Origin: Sclerodactyla briareus
Taxonomy: Eukaryota; Echinodermata; Holothuroidea; Dendrochirotida; Sclerodactylidae
Length of the DNA: 64,000 nt
NCBI GenBank assembly: GCA_026419785.1
Contig: JAODTK010005789.1
Coordinates: 124,001-188,000, forward strand
Direction: 5' to 3'
Shown: piece by piece, positions 35,168 through 48,300 of the stretch
How positions within the stretch are numbered: position 1 is the stretch's first letter
Layout: the number at the start of each line of letters is the position of its first letter
Program-made: the position numbers and the translations under genes
Notes under the pieces: model-generated
Database searches by the model: none
What the model was told of the DNA's origin: nothing
What the model saw: only the letters and a program-made list of their open reading frames with translations

Positions 35168-36335
35168 ATAAGCCGACTCTTTGAATGGGGTGGACATTAT
35201 GGACAAATTTCTAGAAAGGAATTTAATGACTTGGTGGCTTCGGCAGTAATTTTCGAAATGTGATTCGTCCACGCCAATTTGGGAGTCTGAGGTAACCACC
35301 AAGGTCGGGGTGAGATTTGATGTGGTCGAGGTTTTGCCCTCGAAGACCATAGATGGATTCGTGGGGGCTTAGAGTTAGATCAGTGGTAATAACATGACTT
35401 TCAGAAGGATTGTCTTAGCCACTTAGCAAGAGAACCAAGTCCTTTTGTAGTGTCAATTGGTCGTCAAAGGAGTCAATCTGTCGGTACAAAGGAATCGTCA
35501 GCATGTAAAAAACGAACACCAGACAACACAGACCAAGAATCGTTTAGGTAGCACAGAAAGAAAAAAGGGCTAGGTACAGTACCCTGCGGAACGGCCAGAC
35601 TTCACTTTACTCATAGTGGAAGACCTCAAAATCAGCCTTCACCGTCAACAAGGTTTCGATGGGTACGATTTGAGAGGAAGGATTCTGCCCAATGCAGATA
35701 TTCCCTCTCAGACCAATAACATTTCCAATTTTTAAAAGGCTTACGAAACCATTTGGAACGAGGCGAGAATGACATTCTCTTCTAGATGAATCATGAAGTG
35801 TCTAGCATAATCTGGCTATGGTATTTTCTAACCTTTACATTTAAGGAGATAGAGCGATAGTCTTCGGAATTGAATCTAGTCCCTTTTTATGATAGGGGGG
35901 CAACATTCGCCCTTTCGAATTCCATCGGGTCAAATACAGTATCCAAGGACGCCTGGAAAAAAACAAGGACAAAGGTCTTTCTTCCGCCACAGTACATCTT
36001 AAGCAATCCCGGCGAAATATTTCGGACCGATGTCTTTCTGGTTCTGTCGGTTACCAAGAAGTTCACGAACACACCATTATGAGAACAGTGGATACCAGAC
36101 ATAGTCGGGTGAGGAGGCGACATGCCCGTGTCAAGAATGGGGATGGTCATTTTTGGAAGTGAAGACAGAGGTGAAATAATCTTCATTATCTCGGCTTGGT
36201 TTGTATGGGTATAATTTGGTCCTGGTATTTGTGGGATGGGCACCTTTTAATGATATTTCTTCTGCTTTCAAAAAGATTGTTAAAGAGGTTCGGTTTTACC
36301 TAGTCCTTCCTGATCGTCAAAAGATTGTTAATGTA
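35131..36335 (-). pseudogene. Reverse transcriptase domain of the LINE
   Basis: Reading from 36335 downward: a MSGIHCSHNGVF...ISPGLLK segment, then FFQASLDTVFDPMEFERANV, KGTRFNSEDYRSISLN, SFLSNRTHRNLVDGE and VPQGTVPSPFFFLCYLND. The catalytic box follows as HADDS (normally FADDT) at about 35492-35502, then a thumb segment SAYKIYVRLQ at the end. These match the palm and thumb of CR1/jockey-type reverse transcriptases, which copy the element's RNA at a nicked target. At least five frame changes and in-frame stops make it inactive, unless base errors explain some of them. Confidence 0.85.
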
Positions 36336-37440
36336 TTCCTGTACGTATTTTTGAAAGTATATCCAACAATTTGCAGTACTGAGTGTACTGATGGGAACTA
36401 CGTGGGCGTTTACCGCTTTTCAAAAGGGTGTCAAAAGGGCGACGCCGTTGGCATGTTGCTTTTGCGACAAGGGTGGTTATCCAGGGAATAACTTGCAGAC
36501 CTCTCTTAGTAGCCTGTAGGAATGAATTGGCTTGAGCACTCAACAAGAATGACTGAATTGCAAGGATGAAAATTTCATTCACGTTCCGGAAGAGGGAGTA
36601 AAGGAAGTAGTAGTAGTGAGTAGTGATAAAAGCAGAGGTAAACTTAGTAGTTGCTGCTCACAAGAGTAATACAAGCTACAATATCACCACGGCTCCACTG
36701 AAACATCCAGGGGATTTCCTGTCATTGGAATGGAGACAAAGGATGTTAGTAAATAAACGATTGATGGTCATTCGTGGTACTCATCCCAGGAGTTGTTCTG
36801 ATGTTGGAAAAACACTGTGGGTCTGTTTGTAAGGTTTAGGTCAAGGATTGAGTCGCCACGGTAGGAGTGACCAATGAGCAGGAAAAGGCGACAGCAATAT
36901 CCAAAAGTCCGACAATTAATTGGGGTGAGAAGCTCTGGGCTGCTGTAATGTTGGGTGTTGCAGTAAATCTACTATGAATTCCAGTGATGCTATTGTCAAT
37001 ATTGGAGCGGGGGAGGAGCGCGGGGGGGGGAAGCCTCAGTGGCGCTAAAAGAACTCAGAACACGAGGGACGATACGAGCGGCCAGTCAGTAGTTATGTGC
37101 GCCCACTTAATTCCACAGTCAGAATTGTCTCCAATTTCGGTCACTTTAAGTTTATTCCCATGGTAGGCAAGGGAGAGGTTGTACGAGTCCTTCCTTGAGT
37201 AGTCGTATTAGCCGGGGAGGGGGGGGGGGGGGGATTTCATGGGTCGTTCAATACTGTGTCCAGCTTGGGTGTTGGGTACAGCAAGAACAATAGCGGGGGA
37301 TGGTAATCAAGTGGGGCATGAAGGTTTTGCCCTCTTGTTGGCAGAGGCAAGAGACCAAGGGGCTGTTGAAATTCGATAATTTTGGTATCAATACTTAGGG
37401 GGCGGGATATCTAGGCCTTAATATAGTTGAAGTTGGGGTG
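36336..37440 (-). pseudogene. Endonuclease and linker of the LINE
   Basis: From high to low coordinates: an N-terminal piece with NKRAKPS...PSPAIVLAV (about 37280-37400), then SYNLSLAYHGNKLKVTEIGD with CGIKWAHITT (about 37075-37190), equivalent to the C-E-I-x-W-A strand of APE endonucleases. Next come LLDIAVAFS and LTNRPTVF (about 36810-36930), the TTPGMS...DHQ catalytic end (about 36760-36800), and a linker PWITTLVAKATCQRRRPFDT (about 36490). The enzyme nicks target DNA for target-primed reverse transcription. Frames shift repeatedly. Confidence 0.75.
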
Positions 37441-38175
37441 GATGGTGTCGGGAACGAAAATGTTCGTAGAACTGGCAGTGGATTGGAGGCCTATAGGGGA
37501 AGAGAAGTGGTGGGAGGGGAATCAGTTGGAGGAGAAAACAAGGCTGAACGAATTGGACAGCTCCATGGGATGTCGAAGGGGGTGGGGGGTGATTATTGGG
37601 AGCCCGCAGATGTTGCAAGGCCCACGCAAAATCGCTCATTTAAATTTGTATGAAAAAATTAAACGAGGGTTTATTCTATATCGGTACAATGAGATGGAAG
37701 TTACTTGCCACAGGAATCACAGTCAACGATCTTTTGTGACCAGGTGCGTTTCGTTGACCATCTACAGGCCAGGTCTGAGGGGCGCTTGGCTGAGGCTAAA
37801 TAAAGATCTCAGATTGGATGCATAATGCATAGCGGGAGTAATGGTTGTTTTTTACGAAAAGCAGGTCGTAGATGAGGTTTTTGGACCAACGTGAAGGCTA
37901 GTGATGTTAGTATGTGGGTATAAATGAGGGGGCTCTGTTCAAGTGTGATGAGAGGGCATGGAAAATAATCAGGGATGGGTGGTCTCAGGTGAAACAGTGG
38001 GGGGCTAAGCAAATGGAGAGGGAGAAATGAAAAGACAGGGTCAAGGGTATTGAGGAAAACCAGGGAGGGAAGGAACACGGAGTTGCCATGACGCCCTTGA
38101 AGTAAAAGATGTAAAAAGCGGCATGATGGCATATAATGTAGCGCATGTGTACTGAAAGTATGGGGATTAGTATTT
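37441..38175. other. Purine-rich plus strand, possible LINE ORF1 remains on minus
   Basis: The plus strand is rich in G and A. The minus strand therefore encodes Pro/Leu-rich frames (37418-37639, 37809-38132) with no recognisable zinc knuckle, esterase or PHD motif. Position upstream of ORF2 is the only reason to suspect ORF1. Confidence 0.3.
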
Positions 38176-38310
38176 TAGGGATTGGGCCCTGAGGGTTGAG
38201 GTTAGGTAAGATTTCAAATATATAATATAATCCAAAATTTATCGTTACAAATTACCTAAACCTAACAAACCCCTCACTAACCCTAACCCGTAACCCCCAT
38301 TCCCTAACAT
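38176..38310. repeat. Fold-back with telomere-like TTAGGG/CCCTAA words
   Basis: The left part has TTTTAGGGATTGGG and GAGGGTTGAGGTTAGGTAAG. The right part has TTACCTAAACCTAAC, ACTAACCCTAACCC and TTCCCTAACA. The arms are imperfect reverse complements around an AT-rich loop (about 38213-38252). The words resemble the animal telomere repeat but are degenerate. Confidence 0.6.
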
Positions 38311-40159
38311 GACCTCTACACCAGGTACCAAATGGGTTACATTTATGCAACTCATGCCTTTGAGGGCCTTAAAAAGGAAAAACGAAATAAGCAAAAGTAA
38401 TAAAACGGGAAGGAGGGCAGGAATGGTGCAGGTAGGTAATTCAAAAACGAGCTAGCCTGTGAAGCATAAGAATAACACGAGAAGGAAAACGGGAAAGTCT
38501 AAAAAGGCATAAGAGAGCACGTCTGTCGCGGCCGACGGCAGATACACCTTACTCCATATTGGTAGGCCGCTAGGATTTCTGCTGGGCTTAGCCCAAAGGG
38601 CCATTACAAAAATTGCTAAATATATAACCAACCTTAGAGTCTTAGGGCAAGGAAATAATTGGATCATGTTCTCCCGGTGACACACACACATTGTACAATT
38701 CAGCATTAATGGTCGAGAGGAATCCTGATAACGAGTTGTGGAGCACATATGATTACAACCACACACGGAAGGACAAAGTTGATCATGGAAGGATTCATCC
38801 TGAATGTTCTGGTGAGACCGGAAAAAGGTTGTTTTTAAATCCTGTTAAAGCAGTCCCACTTCGAACATTAGGCAATGAAACGAAAACATTGTATGTTCTC
38901 ATAGATATTTCTTACCTTAGCCCATGGATTACAAAAGCCCAATCAATAGTGTGAAAATATTGAGAATGTAACCTCTCAGCAAATCAGATTAGGACAAGCC
39001 TACTACTACCTATGGTTATTGCAATATCTTTCAGACAACAAGTGCCATGGACCGACCATAAAACCAGTAGGGGGAACCAACCACAACTGGCCAATGCTAC
39101 ATAACAATGGGTGGGTTTTGGACATTGGATCTTGTTTAATTATTGCATGTTGACAGGCTGACCAAAAACATTATTCAAAAAAAAAAGACCACAAAAACTA
39201 ATTAGGCCAGCCAGGACTTTGCATTTTTATAGCTCCAGTTTGAGCATGAGGTTAGACCTAATCAATAATGACAAGTGGGAATAATAGAGTGATATAGGAA
39301 GTAGGCAATGACGGCTTTTGTACTTCGTATCATTGTCCCTCTAGGGGAATAAACCCGAAGGAGAGAAGACTTCATAGGGCCTGGCATGGAAGAGAAGGGG
39401 TCAAGTTAGTGGAAAAAATCAGTTTTCATGTCGCCTGTGGTCCCGTCTATTTTTGGGGTTTGGCTATTCAGGCGAGTTTAGTAAGTAGAGTATGTATGAA
39501 AAAATGTTCATGCTCGGTGGGGGGGGAAGAATATCAAGATGCAAAAAGGGGAGGGAGGAAGGGAGAAGAGAAGAAGAAAATAGAAGCAGAAGAAGCAATT
39601 TTTAAATGTATTTTGGCAGGATGTGGAGGAACCTGAGGGAAAAGCCAAACAGAAAATTTCACATAATTTTAGAACCCGGATTAAGAGTTTAGGACTGAAT
39701 TTCTGGCACACTTCCTTGGGTGCTGTCCCCAACCCCCCCCCCCACCATGACAATTCTCATGGTATTCACTATTGTACGCATTGTACACCCTTTTGAAGTG
39801 ACTGGGACTAAATACCTTTCCATGAATGAAATAATCCCCATGTCCCCCAACAGGCACGATCCCCAGTGTCTTGCCCCAAAAATTTACCAATTATATGCAA
39901 ATTTCCGCATTTTCAACCATGCTAGGCCTAAAGGTTGGGGATCAATTTAGTTGTGGTGGTCTGGCCACAAATACCCAAAACCATATGTCCAAAACTTCCC
40001 CGGAAATAAGCGTGTGATAGAAGTGCTGTAGTACGTTAGTGCATTGGGACTTACGTGGTTTGTTGTCACCCAGGTAGAGTATGGTGACGGGTAAACGAGA
40101 AACTGATCCAGAAGGTTCACATTGGTCATGGGGTCGGTCAAAGAGATCAAAAGGTTCAA
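38311..40159. other. Gene-poor stretch
   Basis: No recognised gene. The hydrophobic minus frame at 38452-38766 has no family resemblance. C11 tract at 39733-39743. Confidence 0.35.
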
Positions 40160-40420
40160 ATGAAAAGTCCACACACACCAAGACACTCCACCCACCCAGC
40201 CACACCCACCCACACACCGACACATACATACACACACACCAACCTACCCACCCACACACACAAACACACACACACACAACACCACACCTTACACAACAAA
40301 CATATAAGATACACACACAACCACACACACACACGAGCTGCGCAAGCACCCCCCCCCCCACACACACCATATCTGAACAACACACACCATAAACTACACA
40401 CACACACCAACAATAGGAAT
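40160..40420. repeat. CA-rich microsatellite
   Basis: Interrupted CACACA and CACCCA repeats over about 260 bp, with a C11 tract at 40349-40359. Long Thr/His and Val/Cys frames on both strands here are artefacts of simple sequence. Confidence 0.95.
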
Positions 40421-43400
40421 GAGGAGGGGAAAATTAATTCACGGGAAAACGTGATCAAACGACGGCGTCCGTTCAGTGATTGAGGACTGAGAACAGCAAC
40501 CGTGCACCATTTCAATTTAAAAATTAAGTGTGTATACATTATTACAGGGTTTTAGTGTGGGATTTTGTGCCAAACATGAGGGCCGGTTATAAAACATCTC
40601 ACATAAAACGGTATTAAAAAATGCATGGCGGTGACCAAATAAAACGTTCTCGGAAAATAAATATAAAAATAAAATTCAGACAAGTAAAAAAGAGTAGGCT
40701 CCAATATTTATAGAACGGACGGGGTCGGTGTTTGATAGTTCGTGACTGCCTTGCTGGATTGACATTCACTGCTGCTAACGATCATGGTGATCAAAAGGAC
40801 AGGAAAAGACAAATGAGTTCATGATGCGGGAGAGGGACGTAAAATGAACGATGGGGGGATCGTGAAGGCGACCTTAGCCAGGAAAACAGGTATACATAGG
40901 AGGTAAATCCGCTCTGGTCATTGGTTTCAATTTATTCGGATCGGGAATTTCATTCACCGAAAGGGGATTCTTCGGCAAACGGGGAGTGTCGGTATGATTC
41001 TGGTCATATGGGCTATATCTGGGAATGATTGCCATAATTGGTAAGGAGTGTATTTGTTTGATCTAATCTACAAATTACTTCAGTCCTATGATACGTAAAT
41101 TTGTTAGCATTACCGCCTTTAAAGGAGGAGAGGCTCCTGGAGGAAAGAGGCAGTATTACCGCCCTGTACGTCCACATTGATTTATCGGTATTCGATTGGC
41201 CACTAAAACGTGATTCAGATGAACGTCAAAGAAGTTACAACCAAAGCGAACTGTGCGTAGTAATTAATTGTCATAGTCTGGTTTGACTACCAAAGGTTGT
41301 TTTCGTTCAGTCAATTTAGTTTGAAACGGGTCAGTTGAACATAGGCATAAATCTCCATAGACGACCCTTTATCAAAGCCACCGACCTAAAGACGGGACGA
41401 CATGTTTTTTGTAGCGGTGGTATTCATTGTGCAATTCTCCATTTGTCTTTGTAGTTAGTAGTGCTGCTGGTTTTCTGGTTCCTTTGTTTTTTTGCGCGGG
41501 GGGGGGGGGGGGGGTGCGGGGGGACGGGTGGGGGAACTCCTCTTCTGCTATCTTTTCGTTTGTCTTGGCGGCTATCACTATCGTCCACCCCTTTATAGGG
41601 CCCATACTGTCAAAAACCACACCACTTTCGCAGTCAAGATATGTGCGTCCAAGATGTAGTTAACATTGGAAAAAAATCTTCTGTTGTTTGTGCCGTCACT
41701 CGTGTGCAGCGTACGTTTGGTTGAGCCCTTCGGTTGAAAACACCAGGAAATTGTTCATTAGTAGGCGTATTCAGCCGCAATAGAAAAATACCTTACTGAT
41801 GGGATTCTTAGTGGGACAATGGAAAACAGACTAAGGTTTTTGTTGATATCGGCAGAATGGACAACTAAGGTTACGGTTCTAATAAGCATGTTCCCAAAAA
41901 TTGATAAGGGCGGTGGCCTCGCCTTGGGCCTCGACAGACCTTTTCAGCTTCAAACTATAAGGCGTTATATCCAACTTTTCCAATTCAGTTGTGTGCATGT
42001 TTTGTGAGTTCAGTAGGGTTGGAGATCCCATGAACCTCTAAATCATTTAGTCTCTTCATCAATTGAGGGGGGGGACTGTGTTTCTTCATCAGGAAATTTC
42101 CTAAAATTTTCTGTCACGAAACGAACACGCGGTCATCGGGGACATGTCACGTCATGTCAATGTAAGCAGATACTCTTGCCCAGTCTCTAATGAACATTTT
42201 CATTATGGATGGGCTTTTGTGTACACTCATGTGATTATAAAAATTCTGGCATAGACATATCTGTGCGATATCCTTGATCTGGTACTATCCAGACCGTGAC
42301 GTTTTTTTTTTCTTATTGGGGAAAGTGTTCCAGGCGACCACACTACGTATCTATGACCACTGTCCTATTCTTATGTGGGAACCTACTCCACTCATGTCGC
42401 CCAAATCTCGCAAATCAGTACTTACATTTCAGAGATGAATTTGAGATATAAATTAGATGTTCGCGAGTGAGCTCCACCCACACTCAACCTCTGCGTGAAA
42501 ACGGCATTGAGATGCCGTTGGAGATACCTTGTACTGCCTTCACAACACTGTGATACTTCATTCCTTGATAGTATGCCCCATCGTCATCCAGTCTGGTACG
42601 CTTCGGGCCAAAACATCAATGGTACATTCCATCGGAGGCAGGCGGCGTTTGGAAACGTCGCTACGAGAGAGAGCATGTGGCGGAAGAAAATGTACGAGCC
42701 ACATATAGGTCCAAAAGGGATTATTTTAAATACTAATCATCTATTCTAACAGCAGGTTTCGGGGAGTTGCATAATGTGTGAATGGTGACCAGGACGTTAT
42801 TTCATTCATTCAAATATATTTATCCATTCCATGAAAAGTAGGAAACATGACACTAGAAAAAACAGTATGGATTGTCTGCAAAGGAGTGGACCATACAGGA
42901 AACAAAGGGAGTCTTAAATATAAAAGGCAACATTTATACAATACAACTCATATAGTTGTAAGGCGCATGAGATGATGATGAAAACATTAACTGGTACTGT
43001 TAATGATAATGATAATTAGAACACTGAAAAACCGTTAGGACACTGTTAGGGTTAATTATCGGGCGCTGAAAATAGCGTTTAGCGAGGTTGCGGGAACTCA
43101 GCTTAATCATCGTATTCAAGATTACAGTTAAACGCTGGTTAAGACGTGACATGTAACAACATGATCAAATGAAGCGCGGGGTTGTCTTCTGTACAGTGAT
43201 TCCTAAGTCCTTGTTGAACTGCGCATAAACTTGAGATGGACGTTTCTTTTGACAGGAAACCAGTTGAACTATGCCCTGGAAGAACTGAAGAACCCGTCCA
43301 GGTATGCATCAAAACATCACACTACACCACAGTACAATTAATATTGTTTGCCTTACCGCAGTAACTGACTGGGGTAAGTTCGGGAGGATGAAATTAGACC

Positions 43401-44244
43401 GGTACTACCGAACCCCATGAGAGGAACATGGCCGTGTATGACGTCTTTGGATGATTTTTGTTGTAAAGATCCCTGCAGGGTCCGTTCGCTCGTGTAATTT
43501 AGGTCTAGATGCTGGTTTGATATTGGTTACACCTGAGAACGTAGTCTCAGTACAGTTTAGTGAATTATTCAGTGGCGAAAGAAGGTCGATGGAGTACGGT
43601 CTCTATCACTAAGGAAGCCTGCCAGTTATTTATTACTGTCGCGGGTTACTTTAAGTTACAGCTACACATTTGGTTATCATAGTGGCAAAAGTTTCCCAAG
43701 TGGGGGAAGGCGGTGGGGAAATGTGGGAACAAAGAACAAATCGTCGCCATGGTACTGAAACGATATAGGATAGAACATTTATGGATGACACAATCTTACA
43801 TCATACAATGCGCGAAAACAGAGTCGTATTTTCCGCACATTTCCTGTTGCAAAAAATATGTCGATAGAAAAATGGGTTAGATCAGATCAGATCAGAACGA
43901 TCGATGGAATGAATTGGGCTGGGGGGGGGGGGTGAATTTACAACCAAATGAAAAAAAAGGTGGCAAATACTAGAAGAGGGTGAGGATTGGTAAGAAGATA
44001 AAAGTTTATCCCATTAGTGTTCACGCAGTGGTCACTTCATTCATTCAGATGTTTCCTCCGATGGGAGGGAGCGGGAAAGATTATGTAAGAGATATAAACA
44101 TTCATTTACACAAAGTATTTGAACAAATTCGTTTAGGGTGGCAAGATGACAGTTCGCGGGTTATGACATGGGAAATCAAGACTGAAATCCTGAATTTTGA
44201 TGGCACAGTTGGGTATCTTCGATCCAAACACCATTAGAGAAAAA
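40421..44244. other. Gene-poor stretch with G tracts
   Basis: No recognised gene. G17 tract at 41498-41514, G8 at 42067-42074 and G12 at 43921-43932. The frame at 43980-44237 may be a decayed upstream part of the RTE-like LINE that follows, but the match is too weak to claim. Confidence 0.35.
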
Positions 44245-45305
44245 TTTAGATACAGGTGATCACCAGATGATGTTACCGAAAACCACATTGACCACATTAT
44301 GCTAAAACAAAAGATGGAAATCAAGCATATTGGATGTTGAAGACATACCCTGGAGCAGACTATAACAAAGATCACATACTATTGGCTGCAAAGATGCGAG
44401 CCTCAAAAAAAACCAACTTGTGCACACGCAATGGGAGGCCAGGCAGGAGATCAATATGGAAAACCCAGAGATTTCCAGGAGGGGGACAAGGAATGCATGG
44501 CTGGAAGAGCAATGTGGGCAGATCAAAAAAAAAAATACAAACAACATTGGCAATTTTAAGAAACAATGTTCGAACAGATCAGGATTGTGAAAAATAAAAC
44601 TACTCTTCCTCAACATCTTGCCGTGGAAAGGAAGAACTGGGAAAAAACTGTGGAGGGGAAGGCAGTGATTCCAGAGGACATCAGGAACTGGAATGGGAAA
44701 TTCACCCTGGTTTGGGCCGAATACAGGCTGAGCCTGATTCAAAAAGACATCGCCAAATGGAATGAAAGCTTTCGTATGGAGTATGCAAGCAACATCTGGG
44801 TGACTTGGGAATGACTGTGAAGACGAAACTCAAGAGTTTTGTGATGATATACAAGTCAGCAGACACCAGCATTCCCCAAACGAGTTTCTCTTCCTTGGAC
44901 GATCAACAGAGGACCGTCTTCAGACTCTCCTCAAGAGGAAAATAGACTGCAGAGCAACAAAGCCGGACATACCAAAAAGACGAGGCACCAGAGGACCATG
45001 CTGCTTTGTCCCGTATATACTAAATCGGAAAAGTTACTGGCAATAGTTTGGAAAATCGCATCACACCACTCCAGGGCATTAGGACTCTGTCATCATGATA
45101 GCCTCTTAGACTTCTTACAGTAATGGCAGGAATGGAATTCCCCACACATCTGGTTTCCCTACTACAGTCCATGTATGCTAACCAAAGACACAGACGATCA
45201 GATGGGATGGCGGAACACCAAATGAGTTGACTACAGGTGTGAGACAATGCGATGTGCAACACCCAACCGGGGTGCCGAACTACACGGTGGGAAGTTATGA
45301 GAGAG
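44245..45305 (+). mobile_element. RTE-like LINE fragment (endonuclease end and RT palm)
   Basis: The first part reads as the C-terminal end of an RTE-type endonuclease: SPDDVTENHIDHIML, then TYPGADYNKDHILLAAKMRA (the S/TDH catalytic end reads KDH here). About 700 bp later, GMEFPTHLVSLLQSMYANQR and TTGVRQCD match the reverse transcriptase segment before the GVRQGC palm motif. The intervening sequence is K/E-rich and shorter than usual, and the catalytic YADD box was not found. Several frameshifts. A dead fragment. Confidence 0.7.
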
Positions 45306-48300
45306 TCGGGTGGTTGAAAACAGCTCTGGGCATCGACCGTTGGAGGTGTGGTGTGGAACCGGAACTGAAAGTACCCAGGATGCCGATGATATAGCACCCC
45401 TAGAAAAATCAGTCGAAGAAAATAGAGCAGCTAACGACCGCAGTAAAACGAAACAGGCAGGAAAAACAAAAAACTTTTGAGCTTTTAAAGTCAAGAAAAA
45501 AACGAGATTCCTCGCGTGTGAAGATGAACCGAATGCGTACAACATTGGACTTAAATGGTGAATAGTTTAGCCAAGTTACCAATTTTCAAATCCTGGGCTC
45601 TTGGAAGACCTCCAAAAGCAAAAGCTGTTCATCAAAAACCAGGATTGGAATGGCCACAAAAGGAAAAGGGACAGATCTTCTGGGGGGGGGGGGGAAAAAC
45701 AACCTGGGATAGCAACTCCTGAAAAGGCTGAAGGTGAAAACTTGGTATAGATCATTGTGTTGGGAGAGTGTGCATTTGTTGGCTCGAAGGTTGGGCTTCG
45801 GCTTGTAAACAGATGAGATCGGGTGTGGCTGCTGAAATGGGATCTGGAGACGGAACGATGAAAAATCAGCTGGTAAGAGAAAAGAGAAGAAAACTCGGAG
45901 TAACAAAGACAGGGTTCGAGGAAGAAGTAGTTCATGCCGAAAAGCTCATTTAACTTGGGTTCTTCATCCTCAGATGAACTGGTAGTAGAGGTATAAAATA
46001 AAAACAGTCAAATCATAGATGGGGAGGTCGAAGGGAAGGAAGAGACAGACCGTCGAACGAGCAGTATGGCAAAAATCAGGGAAAATGGGACAGAGGGTCG
46101 AGCCTGTGGACGGAAACGACGTAGCTCAGAACAAGAGCTGCTGAAAAAGAAGATGGCAGGAGGAAAATTGCGGGAATCGTCAATACTGACGGCGGCAGAA
46201 GAAGAAGAATCAAAAGCGACGAAGAAAAGGCGCTACAAAATTGCCCGAAAACGTCATACAACTGTGCCCCTAAATACCCCGGTCGTCAGATATGGAAATA
46301 CCCGATTTTTTGGATGGTGCAACGTAACCCAAAGTTTATCGAGAGGATTACGAGCGACGTTTGACGCAATGTTTTTTTTTAAATTCAAAAGAAAACGAAC
46401 GAAAATGGATTTTACCCTATTGCCCCGTGATTGCTACCCTAAGATTGCTTATGGTATATCTAACTCAGTTTTATACACTTGGTGAACGTTGATATGTTAC
46501 ACACCTCCAATTCAGTACGGCAAAACAGCGCCAGCCTGGAGAGCATTATTGTGCGCGAGTCCTATATTCAAATGGTCCCGAATATTTGGAAATCCACGAA
46601 TGGAAACAGAGTAAACATTGTAGATGGACCAGTTTTGGATGCAAAAAATATTCAACCTATAGGAATAGAAACCTTCGTTTCTAATGGGTTACGTATTTTC
46701 AGGATTCAGTCAAAATGGTTCCACAATTTGGAAGTGGGCTAAAGTTCGTGAAAAACACTAACAGTATATAAGTGCCTATATAAGACTGCTATTAGATGAA
46801 AAAAAACCATGGATCACTACCGCGTCTTGCGTTTTGTTGTCGGGTTTTCACCGATATTTGAGAATTTGAATGGCCACATTATTCGCACATTCTATAACAG
46901 GTAAACCGACTAAAAATGCGTTATCAAAAAAGGGGTTTGTTAGATATAACACAGCCAGTGGTATTCTCCGAGGGTATTGAGGGACTATTCCTAAAAATCC
47001 TGGCAGGAATCTACCTCTCGCCCTTGTTATCGGTATCCCGTTCAGGAACAGTCTTACCTGCCACAAACACTTATTGCGTACTTATCTGGTTCCCTCTCGC
47101 GATTGAGTGATCGCCTTCGAATGCTGTTGCAGTGGGGAGATTCCAAAGGACTTTCCTTCATTATTCTGGTATATGTGCGTGTGACGTGTGTTGTGGCGCT
47201 GGCTGGGTGTGTTTTGTTTTGCGTTCGCTGATGGGCTGTGTTTGTTTATAGTTGAACACTTTCCATGATAGGCATCGTGGGCACTTGTCGCATGTATGAT
47301 ACCTCAGGTGTGTGCACCCTTCTGTCTGTGTTGGCCGAGCCCGTTTGTCCGTCCCCGCCTGTCTGTCCATCTATATGTATTCTGTTGCAGTTGGTCCGTA
47401 TGTGCGCAGGCGATTTTCCTGATCGTGGATGCCCTTATTTTAAATTTTGCCATGGTCACGTGTGGGCAGTGTGGTCCAATATTTCAGCCAGAACGTTCAT
47501 ACTAATTTGCAAGAATGTGCCTATGATTGCAAATTAACGCAATAAGCTGGTGATGGCATTAATTGTTGTACAGTTCGGTGGCATGTATATGACAATATTA
47601 GAATATGCACGAGTTAAGATTCTGGGGGTGGAGTGCATACTATTAGGTAAGTCTTTTTTGCCATGATTCGTACACGATTTTATGTTGGCCGATTTTTACG
47701 AAAAAACGGGGTCTTATGGTTCGTGGAGGTCAAGTCACTGAGGTCATTTAATGTTGGGAGATTTTGCATATAAATATTCAGGTTTGTTTGCCGACTCACA
47801 TGAAAATTCGGAGGGGGTGTCGTTTATCTTTGGTTGTGATGATTGTGTGAGGAATTTATTAGGGTAAGATGCAAGGCCCCACTAGTCGTTATTAACTTAA
47901 ATGTCTAAATTTCTAAAAACTCATTCGATTAAATGATTGTAAGTTCGTTGAGAGATCCTCACGGAAACTGAAAATGGCCCGAATGCTGAAATTGCAGGGT
48001 GTTTTGTGGGGCTCCCAATTTTCAACCCGAATATGATCATAGTTTAAGCTGGAATTTGAATTGGGCATTTTATCTCAACATTTTAACAGACAATATATTC
48101 TTTGATCGGGGGACGAATCGGTATGCGTTGTTCATTGTTATACAATTATGAAGGAAGACATAAAAAATTAAGTTTCCCGCCATAGACATATGACATGGAG
48201 GTGATTCAGTGAGATGGATTTTAGGAAATAGAGTCAGGAGTCAATGGAAGGTCATCCAAGTTTGTCTAAACTTGCAGAGCTAGCACAGATCTGAGTCTCT

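Larger units (their letters stand above)
35131..37440 (-). mobile_element. CR1/jockey-like LINE ORF2, endonuclease to RT thumb, 3'-truncated and decayed
   Basis: On the minus strand, successive frames give an APE-type endonuclease, a linker and a reverse transcriptase in the expected order, with many frameshifts and a few stops. The C-terminal domain after the thumb, the 3' UTR and the tail are absent; the homology stops at the inverted repeat at 35091-35167. LINEs usually lose the 5' end, so loss of the 3' end points to a later rearrangement or an unusual insertion. Upstream (37441-38130) proline-rich minus frames could be ORF1 remains, but this is not shown. Confidence 0.85.

Noticed and set aside
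38452..38766. Hydrophobic minus-strand frame that might be a membrane protein
   Set aside because: No family signature; hydrophobicity follows from T-rich minus-strand sequence.
40081..40539. Long overlapping frames on both strands rich in Thr/His or Cys/Val
   Set aside because: They are translations of a CA-rich microsatellite and carry no information.
46066..46485. 139-codon ATG-initiated frame rich in Lys, Arg and Glu
   Set aside because: Composition bias of a purine-rich region explains the openness; no motif or neighbour supports a gene.
46848..47066. Minus frame with a loose resemblance to a retroelement protease region
   Set aside because: No catalytic D-[TS]-G motif and no neighbouring gag or pol parts.
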